A DNA stretch of 21,969 bases, taken from the IMG/VR virus record IMGVR_UViG_3300008267_000017, positions 64,001 to 85,969 of that record; one strand, 5' to 3'. Numbering within the stretch: the first letter of the stretch is position 1; each line of letters begins with the position of its first letter. The translations under genes were made by a program, and so were the position numbers. The DNA comes from a virus. The notes under the pieces are model-generated. The model made no database searches and had not been told where the DNA came from. It saw nothing but the letters and a program-made list of their open reading frames with translations. Below are positions 20,194-21,969 of this stretch, one piece after another.

Positions 20194-20704
20194 AGCTGTC
20201 CTCAAACAATTCTCGTGGAGGTAAGTCATTACCTTCTTTGTAGTATTGAGTATAATGAATCAACATCATTACGTTACAGCAAATATGTCCCAAATGTTTG
20301 CGTCCAGATTCAGCATCAACTTCTTCACCATTGATAATTGCCAATGTATGACGTACAGCACATGCTAAAGGAACGCTCCATTGCATACCCTTCATCCAAT
20401 TGAATTTTTTATACTTAGCTGCTCCATAAGTGAACACATGAGTGGACTCTTCAATAGCATCGTCTCCAAGAATCTGTAAGATTGTTCCTAAGTTTACCGC
20501 ACTGTGGGTCTTCTGGAACTCCCCAAGTTGAAACAACACATTGGTTAAGTCACAGAAATCTGAAGACACTGTGCTGGCAATATAATCTGCAAAATCACTC
20601 AACAACAACATTGAATAATCAGGCTTCCCACTATTGTAACGAGCACCAGAACCTTTCTCGTTGCTGTCAATGTTTCCTACTTGTTGTGCTACTATTGTTG
20701 TCAT
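20186..20704 (-). CDS. dATP/dGTP diphosphohydrolase-family protein (DUF5664)
   Basis: 172 residues. The N-terminal GSGARYNSGKPDYSMLL (18-34) and the C-terminal half FTYGAAKYKKFNWMKGMQWS (91-110), VRHTLAIINGEEVDAESGRK (117-136) and HLGHICCNVMMLIHY (137-151) are the signature blocks of this family. Its members are helical MazG-like enzymes; some are reported to cut purine dNTPs, so this one may shape the purine dNTP pool together with the MazG-like protein and NrdAB. The family is common in phages, including ones without modified DNA. AGGAGGAATAAC precedes the ATG. Exact substrate not readable. Confidence 0.85.
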   Translation of the reverse strand: MTTIVAQQVGNIDSNEKGSGARYNSGKPDYSMLLLSDFADYIASTVSSDFCDLTNVLFQLGEFQKTHSAVNLGTILQILGDDAIEESTHVFTYGAAKYKKFNWMKGMQWSVPLACAVRHTLAIINGEEVDAESGRKHLGHICCNVMMLIHYTQYYKEGNDLPPRELFEDSYE

Positions 20705-20714
20705 GTTATTCCTC

Positions 20715-20999
20715 CTATTTCAATTGATAGTTTTCCATATTAGCACAACGCAGCTCTCTGTTATACTGAATCCTGTATCCTATTTCACTCTTTAAAGCTC
20801 GTTGTAACTTCGAGTATTGCTTGATTTGTTTCTTGTAAATTTTAATCTCTTCCAAGTTGCTGTCCACTCGTTGTTGGTAATTAAATGCTCTTGTACCAAG
20901 TACATCAATATTTGTTTTACAGATAGACACGTTAATCTCAAGTTCGCTTAGAATATTCCTGTTCAAAGCAATCTGAGATTGATAGTCACTGATCTTCAT
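20715..20999 (-). CDS. Coiled-coil protein, 94 aa
   Basis: Two ATGs in tandem (21002, 20999) follow AAGGAGGA; the second has the better spacing. The product is one long charged helix (SDYQSQIALNRNILSELEIN, then VDSNLEEIKIYKKQIKQYSK) ending RELRCANMENYQLK. It is the first gene behind the promoter at 21031-21059. Function unknown. Confidence 0.7.
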   Translation of the reverse strand: MKISDYQSQIALNRNILSELEINVSICKTNIDVLGTRAFNYQQRVDSNLEEIKIYKKQIKQYSKLQRALKSEIGYRIQYNRELRCANMENYQLK

Positions 21000-21018
21000 C
21001 ATTCCTCCTTCTGTTTAG

Positions 21019-21591
21019 TTAATAAGTGATATTGTAGGGTGTTTTGTCGGGTGTGTCAAGTATTTTGTCAATCTCATCTGTAATATCTCTGCGGCTGCGT
21101 TTATTCACAATACTACTGATTGTTGTCCGAGGTTTTCCCATACTAACAGCTACAACATTAACACCCTCTCCAAGTTTAACTCTGGTATATGCCTCTTTTA
21201 CTTCATCAATAGTAAGGACTTTGACAGCGCCAACTTCATATCGTTTCTGCATTCTACCTGCAGCATGTGCGTGGTCAATATTACTTTTTCTAGAAATCCA
21301 CTCAAGGTTATCGACATGATTATTACTCTTATCACAGTCCTTGTGATTCACTTGAGGGAGATTATCTGGATTATCTAGAAAAAACTCTGCGACAAGCCTG
21401 TGAGCGTATTTCCTTACTGGAGACCATTTTCCATCTTTCTTTATCATTGTTACTTGATAAGTTAAGTAGCCAGCTCCATTATCTGATAACAAGCACTCCC
21501 TGCCATCATCGCACTTCAAACGACCAAAGCTGCTGATCTTCTTACCTACATACCTGCCATCGTGATATACATCTTTCCAAATTTCTTCCAT
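21019..21591 (-). CDS. Free-standing HNH homing endonuclease, NUMOD4-HNH (I-HmuI-like)
   Basis: 190 residues in the I-HmuI-type order. N-terminal NUMOD4-like block EIWKDVYHDGRYVGKKISSF plus GRLK (3-26); HNH nuclease core AHRLVAEFF (63-71), VNHKDCDKSNNHVDNLEW (81-98, with H83, N90/N91, N95) and SNIDHAHAAG (103-112); C-terminal helix-turn-helix (TIDEVKEAYTRVKLGEGVNV, then GKPRTTISSIVNK). CGATAGGAGTAATA precedes the ATG. It sits directly after DNA polymerase exon 2, which is preceded by a group I intron, and has its own promoter. Likely role: homing nuclease cutting a polymerase gene or a neighbouring site in intron-free or HNH-free phages; the link with the intron is inference. Confidence 0.9.
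   Translation of the reverse strand: MEEIWKDVYHDGRYVGKKISSFGRLKCDDGRECLLSDNGAGYLTYQVTMIKKDGKWSPVRKYAHRLVAEFFLDNPDNLPQVNHKDCDKSNNHVDNLEWISRKSNIDHAHAAGRMQKRYEVGAVKVLTIDEVKEAYTRVKLGEGVNVVAVSMGKPRTTISSIVNKRSRRDITDEIDKILDTPDKTPYNITY
21031..21059 (-). promoter_or_regulatory. Sigma70-type promoter in the 3' end of the HNH gene
   Basis: TTGACA (21059-21054), 17 bases, TACAAT (21036-21031): perfect -35 and one mismatch in the -10. It lies in the last 13 codons of the HNH gene and points at the 20999 gene and the DUF5664 gene. Confidence 0.75.
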
Positions 21592-21617
21592 TATTACTCC
21601 TATCGACTAAAGATGTT

Positions 21618-21646
21618 AGTATATCACCCAGACTAAGATTTGTCAA
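21618..21646 (-). promoter_or_regulatory. Sigma70-type promoter of the HNH endonuclease gene
   Basis: TTGACA (21646-21641), 17 bases, TATACT (21623-21618), with TG one base before the -10. It begins four bases after the DNA polymerase stop and ends 27 bases before the HNH ATG, so the HNH gene can be expressed separately from polymerase. Confidence 0.82.
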
Positions 21647-21650
21647 TAGA

Positions 21651-21803
21651 TTAGTGAATATCCGAGTACTTTAATCCAAAGTTGATATCACAAGCCAAAT
21701 CTCTATTAAGTTTAAGTTGTTTATTAACTTCCTCTAACCCATCTGATATGAGTTGCTTGAAATCTTCCTCTAACTCTACTTCCTGCTCATTAATTAATTC
21801 ATC
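21651..21803 (-). CDS. DNA polymerase (family A), C-terminal exon 2
   Basis: Reading - strand from 21803: DELINEQEVELEEDFKQLIS, then DGLEEVNKQLKLNRDLACDI and NFGLKYSDIH, stop TAA (21653-21651); 50 residues with no ATG start. The opening D-E-L is the end of motif C (V-H-D-E) of family A polymerases, the following acidic helix and the C-L-x-C-x-hydrophobic then G-x-x-Y-S-D-I-H ending fit the C-terminus of phage Pol I-like enzymes (T7 gp5 ends ...NWAICH). Exon 1, ending in ...H (CAT or CAC), should lie right of the window before the intron. Replicative polymerase of the phage; position next to exonuclease/SSB genes supports this. Exon length is a multiple of three from the first intron-free base. 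Confidence 0.82.
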   Translation of the reverse strand, partial: DELINEQEVELEEDFKQLISDGLEEVNKQLKLNRDLACDINFGLKYSDIH

Positions 21804-21969
21804 CGTTCATTCAAGTAAGCTCGTTAAACTTACTCCGCTTTCGCTGCTGCACATTCCTATGCAGTCTAGACTATCTCACATCCTTTTAAGGATTCTCCCA
21901 TTTCGAGTCACTTGACCCTACGCTTTTCAGCTAGTCGTTACACGTTCCTATTTCTAGGCTTCGCTCGGT
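21804..21969 (-). ncRNA. Group I intron, 3' half of a td-like (IA) ribozyme core, interrupting DNA polymerase
   Basis: The - strand shows the conserved 3' parts of a group I intron in order. P6 hairpin CCTA-GAAA-TAGG (21947-21958); P7 5' strand GACTA (21936-21932); P7.1/P7.2 with AGGGTCAAGTGACTCGAAA, which is identical to the phage T4 td intron as I remember it; P8 ATCCT/AGGAT (21880-21893); P7 3' strand TAGTC (within 21869-21874); P9 CTGCAT/GTGCAG (21847-21864); a GC-GAAA-GC loop (21837-21844); P9.2 AGTAAG/CTTACT (21814-21834); and a terminal G (21804, omega-G) before exon 2. P1-P5 and the 5' splice site lie beyond the window. No ORF is seen in this part. The intron should splice itself out of the polymerase mRNA. 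Confidence 0.92.

Noticed and set aside
21682-21915. A + strand 77-residue frame at the right end
   Set aside because: It is the antisense of the group I intron and polymerase exon 2; the sequence is Ser/Leu-rich shadow translation.
1-21969. tRNA genes, CRISPR arrays, insertion sequences, attachment sites or an integrase
   Set aside because: No cloverleaf-like cassette, spaced repeat array, transposase, integrase or recombinase sequence was noticed on either strand; all space is filled by phage genes.

Overview
The window is a piece of an A+T-rich, tailed double-stranded DNA phage genome that infects a Gram-negative bacterium. Evidence for this is the tail-fibre C-terminus, a lysis cassette with an M15-family endolysin, a replication and nucleotide-metabolism set (family A DNA polymerase end, 5'-3' exonuclease, probable SSB, class I ribonucleotide reductase, glutaredoxin, MazG-like and DUF5664-type enzymes), dense ATGA/TAATG/TGATG gene overlaps and consensus sigma70 promoters. 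No tRNA, rRNA, CRISPR or insertion sequence was found. The host genus cannot be read from the sequence.

Layout. Positions 1-3619 are on the + strand (late genes): the 3' end of a tail fibre/spike gene, two very small genes, a polytopic membrane protein, a one-TM coiled-coil protein, an M15 peptidase endolysin, a free-standing HNH endonuclease and a two-TM holin-like protein. A Rho-independent terminator at 3646-3678 closes this block. Everything from 3684 to 21969 is on the - strand and reads towards it. In transcription order (right to left): DNA polymerase exon 2 behind a td-like group I intron; an I-HmuI-like HNH endonuclease; a coiled-coil protein; a dATP/dGTP diphosphohydrolase-family protein; a membrane protein and two small genes; a probable SSB; a run of small genes including three tandem paralogues; an AP2/HNH-like protein; 5'-3' exonuclease; small genes and another HNH-like protein; a HTH-metallophosphoesterase fusion; small genes; a MazG-like protein; nrdA, nrdB and glutaredoxin; and a left-hand cluster of about a dozen small genes of unknown role (3684-6818).

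How it works together. The - strand genes supply dNTPs (NrdA/NrdB with glutaredoxin), adjust or clean the nucleotide pool (MazG-like, DUF5664) and replicate DNA (polymerase, exonuclease, SSB). Transcription probably uses host sigma70 holoenzyme: five good -35/-10 pairs, all with 17-bp spacers, were found upstream of blocks of - strand genes, plus one weaker internal match.

The main points of interest are (i) a group I intron on the - strand at the right edge, whose 3' splice site falls exactly at the Asp of the DNA polymerase 'HDE' motif, followed by a free-standing HNH gene that may be its homing partner; (ii) two promoters (nrdA and the left small-gene cluster) whose -10 box sits in the loop of a perfect 10-12 bp inverted repeat; and (iii) a conserved-looking small gene whose best start codon is followed directly by an in-frame TGA. 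At least 15 genes are 70 residues or shorter, and ten of these were found only by reading below a 60-residue cutoff.
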